In this document: positions 8,051 through 16,076 of the stretch, piece after piece
Layout of the letters: each line of letters starts with the position of its first letter
Position numbering within the stretch: position 1 is the stretch's first letter
Assembly: GCF_963675585.1 (NCBI RefSeq)
Contig: NZ_OY776414.1
Coordinates: 1,653,001 to 1,717,000 of the forward strand
Length of the DNA: 64,000 nt
Direction of reading: 5' to 3'
Origin: an uncultured Draconibacterium sp.
Lineage (GTDB): Bacteria > Bacteroidota > Bacteroidia > Bacteroidales > Prolixibacteraceae
Notes under the pieces: model-generated
What the model saw: the letters and a program-made list of their open reading frames with translations, nothing else
What the model was told of the DNA's origin: nothing
Databases searched by the model: none
Translations under genes and position numbers: made by a program

Positions 8051-8416
8051 CTAAGAAAGATTGATAATATTGGCATGCAGGATTTTAAGCATCTCAAATT
8101 CGAAGTCCTTTACTTTACCCATCTGAAACCTGTCAATATTATCTTTTACCATGGAAATGTTTAGTTTCATTGTCATATCATAAGGCTCATGATTATTTGT
8201 TGCGTCAAATTCTGTTACCTGTGTATGAGATACATTTAGGTTTTCCGATAATTTAGCAATAATATACTTCTCAGTATTCTCCTTATCAGCAAGTTCCTGC
8301 CCAGTAATCCCTGAGATAAAAATAACCAACTCAACATATGTTTCTTGTTCAAAGGGAGGATTCATGCCAATCAACTCCGAATTCGGGGTACTATGGCTTA
8401 GATTTTGGACTTTCAT
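8051..8416 (-). CDS. hypothetical small cytoplasmic protein
   Basis: An isolated ORF of 121 codons from the ATG at 8416 (an in-frame upstream start at 8455 would add 13 residues with no clear benefit). No signal peptide or membrane helix is seen; the protein is mixed, with acidic and hydrophobic stretches and a C-terminus rich in Phe/Leu/Ile. I recognise no family. It lies on the strand opposite to the tRNA and istA, within the accessory pocket, and has no partner gene. It could be cargo, a remnant or a spurious ORF. Confidence 0.45.
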   Translation of the reverse strand: MKVQNLSHSTPNSELIGMNPPFEQETYVELVIFISGITGQELADKENTEKYIIAKLSENLNVSHTQVTEFDATNNHEPYDMTMKLNISMVKDNIDRFQMGKVKDFEFEMLKILHANIINLS

Positions 8417-8871
8417 AAAATACAAAGTTAAAGGTTGTTTTGTCGAAAATAGCAAATAGTCAGCACATTACATGATGATATCCTGTCAAATGCATCAGTT
8501 GAAGACATACTTCGGTTTGAGCACATCTTGTCTGATTCTACCGTTAAGCCACTAATCTTTCAAGTGAAGGAATAACTCAAGGCTCCAATATCATTAAAAT
8601 AAACAATACATTGGATTTACAAGGCCTTGAATTTTCCTGAACGTGGAATACCTTTGCTTGGCGGTGAGAATCAATACCTCTTAATACATTAATAATCAGA
8701 GTATTTTAATGCCTCAAACAACCTGTTTTGGTACCTTTTTTTTACTATAATAAGTTATGGTAAAGGCTGTTAAATCAGCGAGTTAAAACATTAAATAACG
8801 ATATGGAGAAATCATTACAGGTACATTTAAGAGTGCCGTTATCAGTACGACAACAATGGCTCGACCTCTGC
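8417..8871 (+). other. region between the small ORF and IS21, possible gene fragments
   Basis: No complete gene. A short open stretch (about 8460-8574, + strand) reads as a plausible C-terminal protein fragment ending in LIFQVKE, and a tiny ORF begins at ATG 8803 and runs into the IS21 end at 8872. Both look like debris of genes broken by insertions; neither matches a family I recognise. Confidence 0.3.
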
Positions 8872-8881
8872 TGGAAAAAAC

Positions 8882-8992
8882 GGTCAAAGTGACCACCCAA
8901 GGCCGGAATAAAATGACCACCCTCGCCAGTTTAAACTGACCACCCCGTGCCGGAGCAAAGTGACCACCTGCGCCGGACTAAAGTGACCACCC
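8882..8992 (+). repeat. IS21 left-end multiple repeats (five TGACCACC units)
   Basis: Five degenerate copies of a unit ending in TGACCACC occur at about 8882, 8904, 8931, 8950 and 8973. They are spaced about 20-25 bases apart and each is usually preceded by CCGG or GGCC. They match the right-end repeats in inverse orientation, so they are probable IstA binding sites. Confidence 0.8.
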
Positions 8993-9064
8993 ATCAAAAG
9001 AGATTGATTTTACTTCTGTCGAAGCCATAATTTCATACTGATTTAAACAAATTAATATGAAAAC

Positions 9065-10612
9065 ATGGCTAATAAATTAATCGACATGAGTAAAGTAAGA
9101 AAAGTCATTCAGTTGCACCATCAGGGAAAAGCAAAACAATTTATCAGTAGGTACCTGGGCCTCTCACGTAACACCGTTAAGAAGTATATCGCTCTATACA
9201 AGGTATTAAACCTTACAATTGATGATATTGATAAAAAGAGTGATGCCGAGCTGGAAAAGATCTTTAGCAGGGATACCGAAGATGTTCTTTCCCCCAAGCT
9301 AAAAAAGGTTTATAACTTCTTTCCCTACATGGAGCGCGAACTAAAAAAGACCGGCGTTACCAAACAGCTGATGTGGGAAGAATATTATGAAAAACATCCC
9401 GATGGACTAAAACTAAGCCAGTTTAAAGCCCACTACCTGCGTTGGAGTAAAAAGGTTAACCCGGTAATGCATATGGAGCATAAAGCAGGCGATAAGATGT
9501 TTATTGACTACGCTGGCAAAACCCTTAAAATTATCAATAAAGAAACAGGCGAGATTGAAGAGGTACAGTTTTTTGTTGCCATACTGGGGGCCAGTCAATA
9601 CACCTATGCAGAAGCCTCACCGAGCCAACAAAAAGAAGACTTTATTGCTTCGGTTGAAAATGCACTGCATTTTTATGGAGGAGTTCCTGCAGCTATTGTC
9701 CCCGATAATTTAAAGTCTGCAGTAACCAAAAGCAGCCGGTTTGAACCTACCATTAACGAAACATTTATGGACTTTGCCCAACATTACGGCACAACCGTCC
9801 TTCCGGCTCGGGCTTACCGTCCCCGGGACAAGTCTCTGGCAGAAGGGGCAGTTAAGATACTGTACCAAAGAATATATCCGGCCTTGCGCGGCAAAGACTT
9901 TTACAGTTTAGAAGAGCTTAATTGTGCAATTTGGGATGAACTGGACAAGCATAACAACAAAAAGTTAACCGGCAGGCCAACGTCCCGTTATCAATTATTC
10001 GTCGAAGACGAAAAAGGCAAGCTTACCGCATTGCCTGTAGAAAAATACGAGATTAAAGAAATAGCAATAGCCACCGTAGCCATGAACGGGCATGTGTTGC
10101 TAAGCAAAGACAAGCATTATTACAGCGTTCCGTGTCAGTATTTAAAGAAGAAGGTTAAGCTGGTGTTTACATCAAAAACCGTTGAAATATACCATAAATA
10201 CAACCGCATAGCTTTGCACAAAAGAGATGGACGTAAATACTTCTACACCACAAACAAAGACCACCTGGCAACAACACACCAGTTTGTTACCGACTGGACA
10301 CCGCAGCGTTTTATCAACTGGGCAGCTTCAATTGACGAGAGTGTAAAAGAATTTATAATCAATGTGCTGGAAAGAAAACAACACCCTGAACAATCCTATA
10401 AAAGCTGTATGGGTGTATTGGCTTTTGCCAAAAAGGTGGGAGAAGAAAGGCTTGCCAATGCGTGTAAACGTGCATTGGAACATCAGGTTTACAACTACAA
10501 AATCATACAAAAGATACTGGAAAAAGGGTTGGATAAACTTGACGATGAAAAACCGGACGAACCGGAACTTCCTTTCCATAACAACATAAGGGGAGGAAAA
10601 TATTACAACTGA
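9065..10612 (+). CDS. istA: IS21-family transposase IstA
   Basis: DDE transposase of IS21-type elements. The 515-residue protein has an N-terminal helix-turn-helix (about 20-45, with LGLSRNTVKKYI). The integrase-like catalytic core has D148 in FIDYAG, D214 in VPDNLKS and E260 in KSLAEGAVK, the expected DDE triad. A C-terminal beta-rich domain follows. Length and motif order are normal and there are no frame breaks. istB starts 15 bases after the stop, forming one operon. Confidence 0.95.
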   Translation: MANKLIDMSKVRKVIQLHHQGKAKQFISRYLGLSRNTVKKYIALYKVLNLTIDDIDKKSDAELEKIFSRDTEDVLSPKLKKVYNFFPYMERELKKTGVTKQLMWEEYYEKHPDGLKLSQFKAHYLRWSKKVNPVMHMEHKAGDKMFIDYAGKTLKIINKETGEIEEVQFFVAILGASQYTYAEASPSQQKEDFIASVENALHFYGGVPAAIVPDNLKSAVTKSSRFEPTINETFMDFAQHYGTTVLPARAYRPRDKSLAEGAVKILYQRIYPALRGKDFYSLEELNCAIWDELDKHNNKKLTGRPTSRYQLFVEDEKGKLTALPVEKYEIKEIAIATVAMNGHVLLSKDKHYYSVPCQYLKKKVKLVFTSKTVEIYHKYNRIALHKRDGRKYFYTTNKDHLATTHQFVTDWTPQRFINWAASIDESVKEFIINVLERKQHPEQSYKSCMGVLAFAKKVGEERLANACKRALEHQVYNYKIIQKILEKGLDKLDDEKPDEPELPFHNNIRGGKYYN

Positions 10613-10627
10613 TAAAGTAAAAAAACA

Positions 10628-11365
10628 ATGAACGAAGTAACATTAACACGAATGAAACAGATGAAGCTCCATGGTATGCATGGGGCTTTTAAAACAGCTG
10701 TCGAAACAGGTAAAACCGATGATTACACCATCGACCAGTTTGTATCGATGATAACAGATGCCGAGTGGGACGATCGCAACAACCGAAAGATAGAGCGATT
10801 GATAAAAAATGCAAGGTTCCACTATAAGGCATCCATTGAAAACGTGGTGTACGAACATACAAGAAATATCGATCGGACAAAACTGTTAAGACTGGCTGAG
10901 TGCGATTTTATTAATAAGAACGAGAATGTGTTAATATCAGGCAGCACCGGTGCCGGCAAAAGCTACATTGCAACAGCCTTAGGGTATCAGGCCTGTATCG
11001 AGGGATACAGGGTTCTGTACTTTAACACAACCAAGCTGTTTTCTAAACTAAAAATGGCAAAAGCCGATGGATCTTATCTTAAAGAACTTGCAAAAATGGC
11101 CAGGCATCAGTTAATAATACTCGATGACTTTGGCCTGCAACCTTTAGATAGCCAAAACCGAATAGCCCTGTTAGAGTTAATTGAAGACAGGCACAATAAA
11201 GGATCAATGCTTGTAACATCACAGCTGCCCGTTAGTAAGTGGTATGAAGTAATTGGCGAGAAAACGATTGCCGATGCCATACTCGACCGTTTAATCCATC
11301 AATCACACAGGTTTGAGCTAATGGGCGAATCGATGAGAAAAAAACGAAACATTTATAGTGAATAA
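10628..11365 (+). CDS. istB: IS21-family helper ATPase IstB
   Basis: DnaC-like AAA+ ATPase that assists IstA in target capture and strand transfer. The 245-residue protein shows Walker A GSTGAGKS (105-112) and Walker B LIILDDFG (about 162-169), the standard IstB layout. It is complete and follows istA by 15 bases. Confidence 0.95.
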   Translation: MNEVTLTRMKQMKLHGMHGAFKTAVETGKTDDYTIDQFVSMITDAEWDDRNNRKIERLIKNARFHYKASIENVVYEHTRNIDRTKLLRLAECDFINKNENVLISGSTGAGKSYIATALGYQACIEGYRVLYFNTTKLFSKLKMAKADGSYLKELAKMARHQLIILDDFGLQPLDSQNRIALLELIEDRHNKGSMLVTSQLPVSKWYEVIGEKTIADAILDRLIHQSHRFELMGESMRKKRNIYSE

Positions 11366-11428
11366 AAAACAGTAAATTTGTTGTAATCTGACAGAAGAAA
11401 AACGTTCTCTTTTTTGTTGAAAATGGTC

Positions 11429-11501
11429 GGTGGTCAATTTGCTCCGGCGTCGATGGTCAATTTAAATTGGCCTGGGGTGGTCAATTTGACTGGCGTTTCC
11501 A
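11429..11501 (-). repeat. IS21 right-end multiple repeats (three units)
   Basis: Three units of GGTCAATTT type, at about 11429-11441, 11452-11470 and 11474-11490, mirror the left-end repeats; the terminal TTTCCA ends at 11501. Confidence 0.75.
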
Positions 11502-11597
11502 CATTTGGCCCGCTTCCCGGACAACGAGGCATAAATATGTATTATTGGTGGCTTAAATTCAATTTTTGAGACTATGATTTTTGGAATATCAATAAGG

Positions 11598-11648
11598 CGT
11601 TTAATGTTCATATATAATTGATAATCAATTATATATGAACATTAAACG
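11598..11648. repeat. perfect 51-bp palindrome
   Basis: The 25 bases from 11598 are exactly the reverse complement of the 25 bases ending at 11648, with one central base. There is no T run on either side, so it is not a normal terminator. It lies in a gene-free stretch (11502-11795) between the IS21 end and the IS200-type tnpA remnant. The core TTGATAATCAATTA (11618-11631) recurs almost exactly at 11685-11698. Confidence 0.9.
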
Positions 11649-11795
11649 ACATCTGAAAAATGACAAAAATAGAACCTTTACTTATTGATTATCAATTAAT
11701 TAACAATGTTTTTTGTCGTAAAATTTCACTCCCCGAAATTGACGAAGAACCAAATTCCATAGTTTTCATTCAAAGGTAAAAAATGAAATTTTTTG

Positions 11796-12232
11796 TTATT
11801 TTTCTATTATCCAGTTTCCCATACTACTATTCGGCTTGTCCCGATGGTGTTCGAGATATTCCTGAACCATCTCATCAGTTATATTGCCAGTACTCCAGAC
11901 ACCATACCCTACTGCCCAAAAATGTCGTCCCCAATATTTCTTACCCATCTCCGGAAACTCTTGTTGCAACAGACGTGAAGAACGTCCTTTCAACTTCTTC
12001 ACAAACATACTCACACTCAAGCGTGGAGGATATTCAATATGAATGTGGATGTGGTATTTGCTCACTACTCCTTTTAGAATCCGAACATCTTCACTATCGC
12101 AAATCTGAATCAGAATATCTCGACAACGAGATTGAATATCGCCTTGCAAAACGTGATAATGTATTTGGTCGCCCAAACGATATGACAAAACATTTGACTT
12201 ACTGTATGTGAATTCCTGCGAAGTTCTACCAT
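11796..12232 (-). pseudogene. IS200/IS605-family transposase TnpA, frameshifted
   Basis: Y1 (HUH) transposase of the single-strand IS200/IS605 type. From the ATG at 12232 one frame gives the N-terminus MVELRRNSHTVSQMF followed by CHIVWATKY. Near 12158-12162 the homology moves to another frame, which continues YHVLQGDIQSRCRDILIQ to the end. One base appears to be lost, probably the third base of the codon after ATKY. The HUH motif (HIHIHIEYPP), the FVKKLKGRSSR helix and the catalytic-tyrosine helix (MVQEYLEHH) are intact in the second frame. The family Asp before HUH is Tyr here. The element ends are not clearly definable; a hairpin at 12283-12315 may be part of one end. Confidence 0.85.
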
Positions 12233-12329
12233 ACAACAAAAATAATATTTATAGAAACTTAAAGTATCTGCAATAAAATTCCAGGGTTTTAACCATTAAC
12301 TTGACAATAAACCCTATGTAATTGTAAAA

Positions 12330-13301
12330 TTATTCTGCTGTTCCTTCTATCGTAATAATTTTCCCTTCTGCATCATATTCCATTTCCACAACTTTCAAGC
12401 TGCGTAACCAGGTTTTGCCATTTGAAGGAACACAATCGTGATGAAACAAGTACCATTTGCCCTTAAATGCAACAATCGAATGATGTGTTGTCCAGCCTAC
12501 AACCGGTGTTAAAATTACGCCCTGGTAAGTAAAAGGGCCATAAGGATTATCACCAATAGCATAACACAATTTATGTGTGTTTCCTGTTGAATATGAGAAA
12601 TAATATTTGCCATTATACATATGCATCCACGAGGCTTCAAAAAAACGTCTGTCGTGGTCGCCGGCTTTTAGCGGCTCACCATTTTCATCCAAAATTACAA
12701 GCGCTTTAGGTTCTTCACCAAATTCCAGCATATCGTCGCTCAATTTGGCAATACGAGGAGGTATAGCCGGAGCATCGTTGACAGGTTCCTGTCCACATTC
12801 AATTGCTTTATTATTTCGATAGCGCTGCAACTGACCGCCCCACAAACCACCAAAATACATGTATTGTGCACCATCTACATCCTCAAACACACAAGGATCG
12901 ATGGAATAACTGCCTTTCATTGGTGCCTCCTGTGGAATAAATGGGCCTTCCGGTTTATCACTAATAGCTACTCCTATTCTGAAAATATCGGTTTGATCTT
13001 TCAGAGGAAAATACAGATAATATTTCCCGTCTTTATGCGCACAATCGCAATCCCATAACTGTCGACCTGCCCAGGGAATATCTTTTACATCCAAAGCCAC
13101 ACCATGATCGGTAACTTCTCCATCCATATCATCCATTGAAAAAATATGGTAATCGCGCATATCAAAATGATCACCATTGTCATTTTCAGGGATGCCCGAC
13201 TCAACATCGTGTGATGGATAAATATACAACTTACCATTAAACAAATGAACAGCCGGATCGGCTGTATACAAATGTGGTACAAGATATCTTGCTTTCTTCA
13301 T
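12330..13301 (-). CDS. glycoside hydrolase family 43, cytoplasmic (beta-xylosidase or arabinofuranosidase)
   Basis: Five-bladed beta-propeller hydrolase acting on xylo- or arabinoxylo-oligosaccharides. The 323-residue protein has the three GH43 carboxylates: D15 in TADPAV (base), D135 in SIDPCVF (pKa modulator) and E222 in FFEASWMH (acid). There is no signal peptide, unlike nearly all other enzymes here, so it probably works in the cytoplasm on oligosaccharides imported by the nearby symporter. The ATG at 13301 is preferred to an in-frame TTG two codons upstream. It is the last gene of the CE15-GH115-esterase-symporter-GH10 run. Subfamily, and thus the choice between xylosidase and arabinosidase, is not resolved. 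Confidence 0.88.
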   Translation of the reverse strand: MKKARYLVPHLYTADPAVHLFNGKLYIYPSHDVESGIPENDNGDHFDMRDYHIFSMDDMDGEVTDHGVALDVKDIPWAGRQLWDCDCAHKDGKYYLYFPLKDQTDIFRIGVAISDKPEGPFIPQEAPMKGSYSIDPCVFEDVDGAQYMYFGGLWGGQLQRYRNNKAIECGQEPVNDAPAIPPRIAKLSDDMLEFGEEPKALVILDENGEPLKAGDHDRRFFEASWMHMYNGKYYFSYSTGNTHKLCYAIGDNPYGPFTYQGVILTPVVGWTTHHSIVAFKGKWYLFHHDCVPSNGKTWLRSLKVVEMEYDAEGKIITIEGTAE

Positions 13302-13389
13302 AACCAATTATTTTAAACCTATTCCAACCGCGAGTGACTCTAAATAAGAAACACCCGCAGTGGAATACCTGTCCTAACTTTATATTTTT

Positions 13390-14526
13390 TTATTCTTGTT
13401 TTAATGCTTCATCAATAAGCTTTTGCACAATCGATTTTGGTTGATAACTGCGATCAAATAAAAGAGGATAATCGGTACGACCGCGAACCGGGAAGTTATT
13501 TTTCCACGACATACCGTCAGAAACTCCCCAAAGTGTGACACGAGAAACAGAATCGGAGTGTTTCAGCAAAAGTTGAAAAAGAGCTGTCATCCGATTATCC
13601 CAGGCAAGCATTTGTTCTTCAGGAACGCCTTCGGTGTATGGATTTAGTTTTTGTTTGTACTCGTAACTGGTAGCAATATCGGCTCCAACATTTCGGTCGG
13701 GTTGAGGAAGAATCGACATATCGAGTTCGGTAACCATCACTTTCATTCCTTCGGTGGCATAAGCAACAATTGCAGCTTCATAATCTTCAAGCGAAGGATG
13801 ATCCATTCCAATGTGTCCCTGCATTCCAATTCCATCAATCCGAATACCATCAGCTTTCAGATTGCGAATTAATTGAACAATCCCATCACGTTTTCCAGAG
13901 AACCACTCATTGTAATCGTTGTAATACAACTCTGCATCCGGGTCGGCCTCGTGTGCAAATTGAAATGCCAGCTTAATAAAATCTTCACCCACAATTTGGT
14001 AGAATTTACTATTCCGATAACTACCGTCTTCCATGATGGCCTCATTCACAACATCCCACCCTTTTATTCGACCTTTGTATCTTCCTACCACTGTGTATAT
14101 GTGGGTTTTCATACGTTCAATCATCATTTCGCGTGACACATCATTTCCAAGGCTGTCGGTAAAAAACCAGCGTGGCGCCTGCGAATGCCAGATTAAACAA
14201 TGGCCGGTAATAAATTTATTATTCTCTTCGCCAAAATCTACAAACTGATCGGCTAAGGTAAAATCAAATTCACCTTCTTTTCTTTGTATCTGACCACTTT
14301 TCATACAGTTTTCGGCAACAATCGCACTAAACTGGTCTTTAATAACTTGAACACCGGCCGTATCTTTGCCGGCAATCTGCCAAGCATTCATTGCCGTTCC
14401 AATGTAAAACTTGTCTTTAAATGCATCCTTTAATGTTGTGGCTTCCTCGTTTTTGGGAGCGCTGCACGATACAAAAACAGTCGCAATTAAAAGAATTAGA
14501 ATTTGGTATGATTTAACTTTTTTCAT
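13390..14526 (-). CDS. GH10 endo-beta-1,4-xylanase, lipoprotein
   Basis: Retaining endo-xylanase. The 378-residue protein has a lipoprotein signal with lipobox Cys21 (FVSC), then a single GH10 barrel. The acid/base is E162 in WDVVNEAIMED and the nucleophile E267 in VTELDMSI. GHCLIWHSQAPRW (about 108-120) and GIGMQGHIG (about 232-240) are typical substrate-cleft motifs. No carbohydrate-binding module is present, in contrast to the second GH10 at 25669. Small, CBM-free GH10 enzymes in such loci generally process imported xylo-oligosaccharides in the periplasm; its exact membrane side is inferred. Confidence 0.95.
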   Translation of the reverse strand: MKKVKSYQILILLIATVFVSCSAPKNEEATTLKDAFKDKFYIGTAMNAWQIAGKDTAGVQVIKDQFSAIVAENCMKSGQIQRKEGEFDFTLADQFVDFGEENNKFITGHCLIWHSQAPRWFFTDSLGNDVSREMMIERMKTHIYTVVGRYKGRIKGWDVVNEAIMEDGSYRNSKFYQIVGEDFIKLAFQFAHEADPDAELYYNDYNEWFSGKRDGIVQLIRNLKADGIRIDGIGMQGHIGMDHPSLEDYEAAIVAYATEGMKVMVTELDMSILPQPDRNVGADIATSYEYKQKLNPYTEGVPEEQMLAWDNRMTALFQLLLKHSDSVSRVTLWGVSDGMSWKNNFPVRGRTDYPLLFDRSYQPKSIVQKLIDEALKQE

Positions 14527-14584
14527 TTTTATTATTTCATCAGATTATTACTCTATTCGTATTTAAAAATTTAATTTCTCGAAG

Positions 14585-16051
14585 TTATTTTCTTCTCAGT
14601 TCCAGCTCTCTCTGTATCTCTATTTCTTTCTTTTTATTGATTTCATAAAAGAACATACATACGATAACACTGATTGTGAAAGTGATAGTAGGATAAACGC
14701 TTAAAGAGAGTTTTATTCCGTTAATTGTTTCAGGAGACTGAATTGTCAACTGTTCGCTGTAACCATAAACTGCCAGAATACCGGCAACCAATGCACCACC
14801 AATACTTAATCCGGCTTTTAGTCCAAAAATCATTGCTGAGAAAATAATGGCCGTTGCCCGACGGTTGGTTTTCCATTCTGAATAATCGGCCACATCGGCA
14901 ATCATAGCCCACAACAGTGGAGTACCAATACCATAAAAGAAGCCATGAACCAATTGGGTAATAAACACCAAAGAAATGGACTCCGGAGCATAAAAATAAA
15001 ACAAGAGTAAACAAAGAGCTGAAAGGAATAAACTGATTCCAAACACATCGCGCTTACCAAACTTATCGGCCAGTTTTTTAGAAATAGTTATCCCTAAAAT
15101 CATCATTATAATACCTCCGGCGTTAAACAAGCTAAAACCAGATGTTGGTGCGTCCTCGGGCCATGTAAAACCATGAAGTCCCATTCCAGTCAGCATATTA
15201 TTCAACCCGGCAATAAAATTATTAAAGCCAATATTCTGAAGGAAATTACTCAAAGCATCTTCACTCAGATAGTTTTCGAAGTAATACACATACATTCCTC
15301 CTTTTAGCGAAAGCGTAATAAAAATAAAGATGGTAATCACTAACATGGCAATCCATGGTTTATTTTTTATCAGGTCACTCACATCTTCTTTAACACTTGA
15401 TTTTTGTTCCGGTTTTGGAATCACACGTTCCTTTGTGGTAAGAAAAGTAATCAGGAAGAAAATGATTCCGGTAACTGCAAACAGAGTCATAACACTCTCA
15501 AAACCTTTAGTTTTATCTCCATCTCCCATTATCAGTACAAGGGGCAACAGCAATGCCTGAACAATAAACTGAGCAACCATTACAGCTACAAAACGATAGC
15601 TTGAGATACTATTTCTTTCAGCCATATCACCGGTTAAAACTCCACTTAACGAGGCGTAAGGCAGGTTGTTGGCTGAATACACAATTACCAGCAAAATATA
15701 GGTAATCATTGCATAAGCAACCTTCCCTCCTGCACCAAAATCTGGAGTACTAAAAGCCAGTATGGCAATAACTCCAAACGGTACAGCGGTCCATAAAATC
15801 CATGGTCTGAATTTGCCCCAGCGTGTCATCGTACGGTCAGCAATAATTCCCATAAACGGATTAAAAAACGCACCGATCATTCCACCTGAAAAAATAATAG
15901 CCGAAGCTGTTCCCGGTGGTATTTTGTAAACATCGGTATAAAAGAAAGCCAAAAAGGTCATAAGAGTCTGGAAAATCAGGTTGGCAGCAAGATCTCCTAA
16001 ACTATACCCAATCTTTTCGATTACAGAAACTTTCTGTGAAGATGTATTCAT
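14585..16051 (-). CDS. MFS sugar symporter, glycoside-pentoside-hexuronide family
   Basis: A 488-residue inner-membrane protein with about 12 transmembrane helices, of the GPH:cation symporter type (MelB/XylP-like). The start MNTSSQKVSVIEKIGYSLGD and the loop DRTMTRWGKFRP after the second helix are family marks. It probably carries xylose, xylobiose or short xylo-oligosaccharides across the inner membrane using a cation gradient. A soluble insert near residues 270-310 separates helices. It sits between an acetylesterase and GH10 on the same strand, which supports a role in this locus. Substrate identity is inferred from neighbours. Confidence 0.88.
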   Translation of the reverse strand: MNTSSQKVSVIEKIGYSLGDLAANLIFQTLMTFLAFFYTDVYKIPPGTASAIIFSGGMIGAFFNPFMGIIADRTMTRWGKFRPWILWTAVPFGVIAILAFSTPDFGAGGKVAYAMITYILLVIVYSANNLPYASLSGVLTGDMAERNSISSYRFVAVMVAQFIVQALLLPLVLIMGDGDKTKGFESVMTLFAVTGIIFFLITFLTTKERVIPKPEQKSSVKEDVSDLIKNKPWIAMLVITIFIFITLSLKGGMYVYYFENYLSEDALSNFLQNIGFNNFIAGLNNMLTGMGLHGFTWPEDAPTSGFSLFNAGGIIMMILGITISKKLADKFGKRDVFGISLFLSALCLLLFYFYAPESISLVFITQLVHGFFYGIGTPLLWAMIADVADYSEWKTNRRATAIIFSAMIFGLKAGLSIGGALVAGILAVYGYSEQLTIQSPETINGIKLSLSVYPTITFTISVIVCMFFYEINKKKEIEIQRELELRRK

Positions 16052-16076
16052 TGATTTGAAATTTATATTGTTAATG

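Larger units (their letters stand above)
8872..11501 (+). mobile_element. IS21-family insertion sequence, complete
   Basis: A 2630-base element with istA and istB in the standard order. The ends match as an inverted repeat beginning TGGAAA: the left end from 8872 and the reverse complement of the right end ending at 11501 share most positions over about 50 bases, including GTCAAA.TGACCACCC and AGGCC. Several copies of a TGACCACC-type repeat follow at each end, the IS21 arrangement for transposase binding. No clear target duplication is visible in the flanks. The element appears intact and may be active. Confidence 0.88.

Noticed and set aside
11783..12211. 142-codon + strand ORF
   Set aside because: It is antisense to the IS200-type tnpA, whose protein motifs are clear.
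7591..12329. tRNA-anchored integrative element with att sites
   Set aside because: No integrase gene and no repeat of the tRNA 3' end was found; the pocket looks like accumulated insertion sequences.
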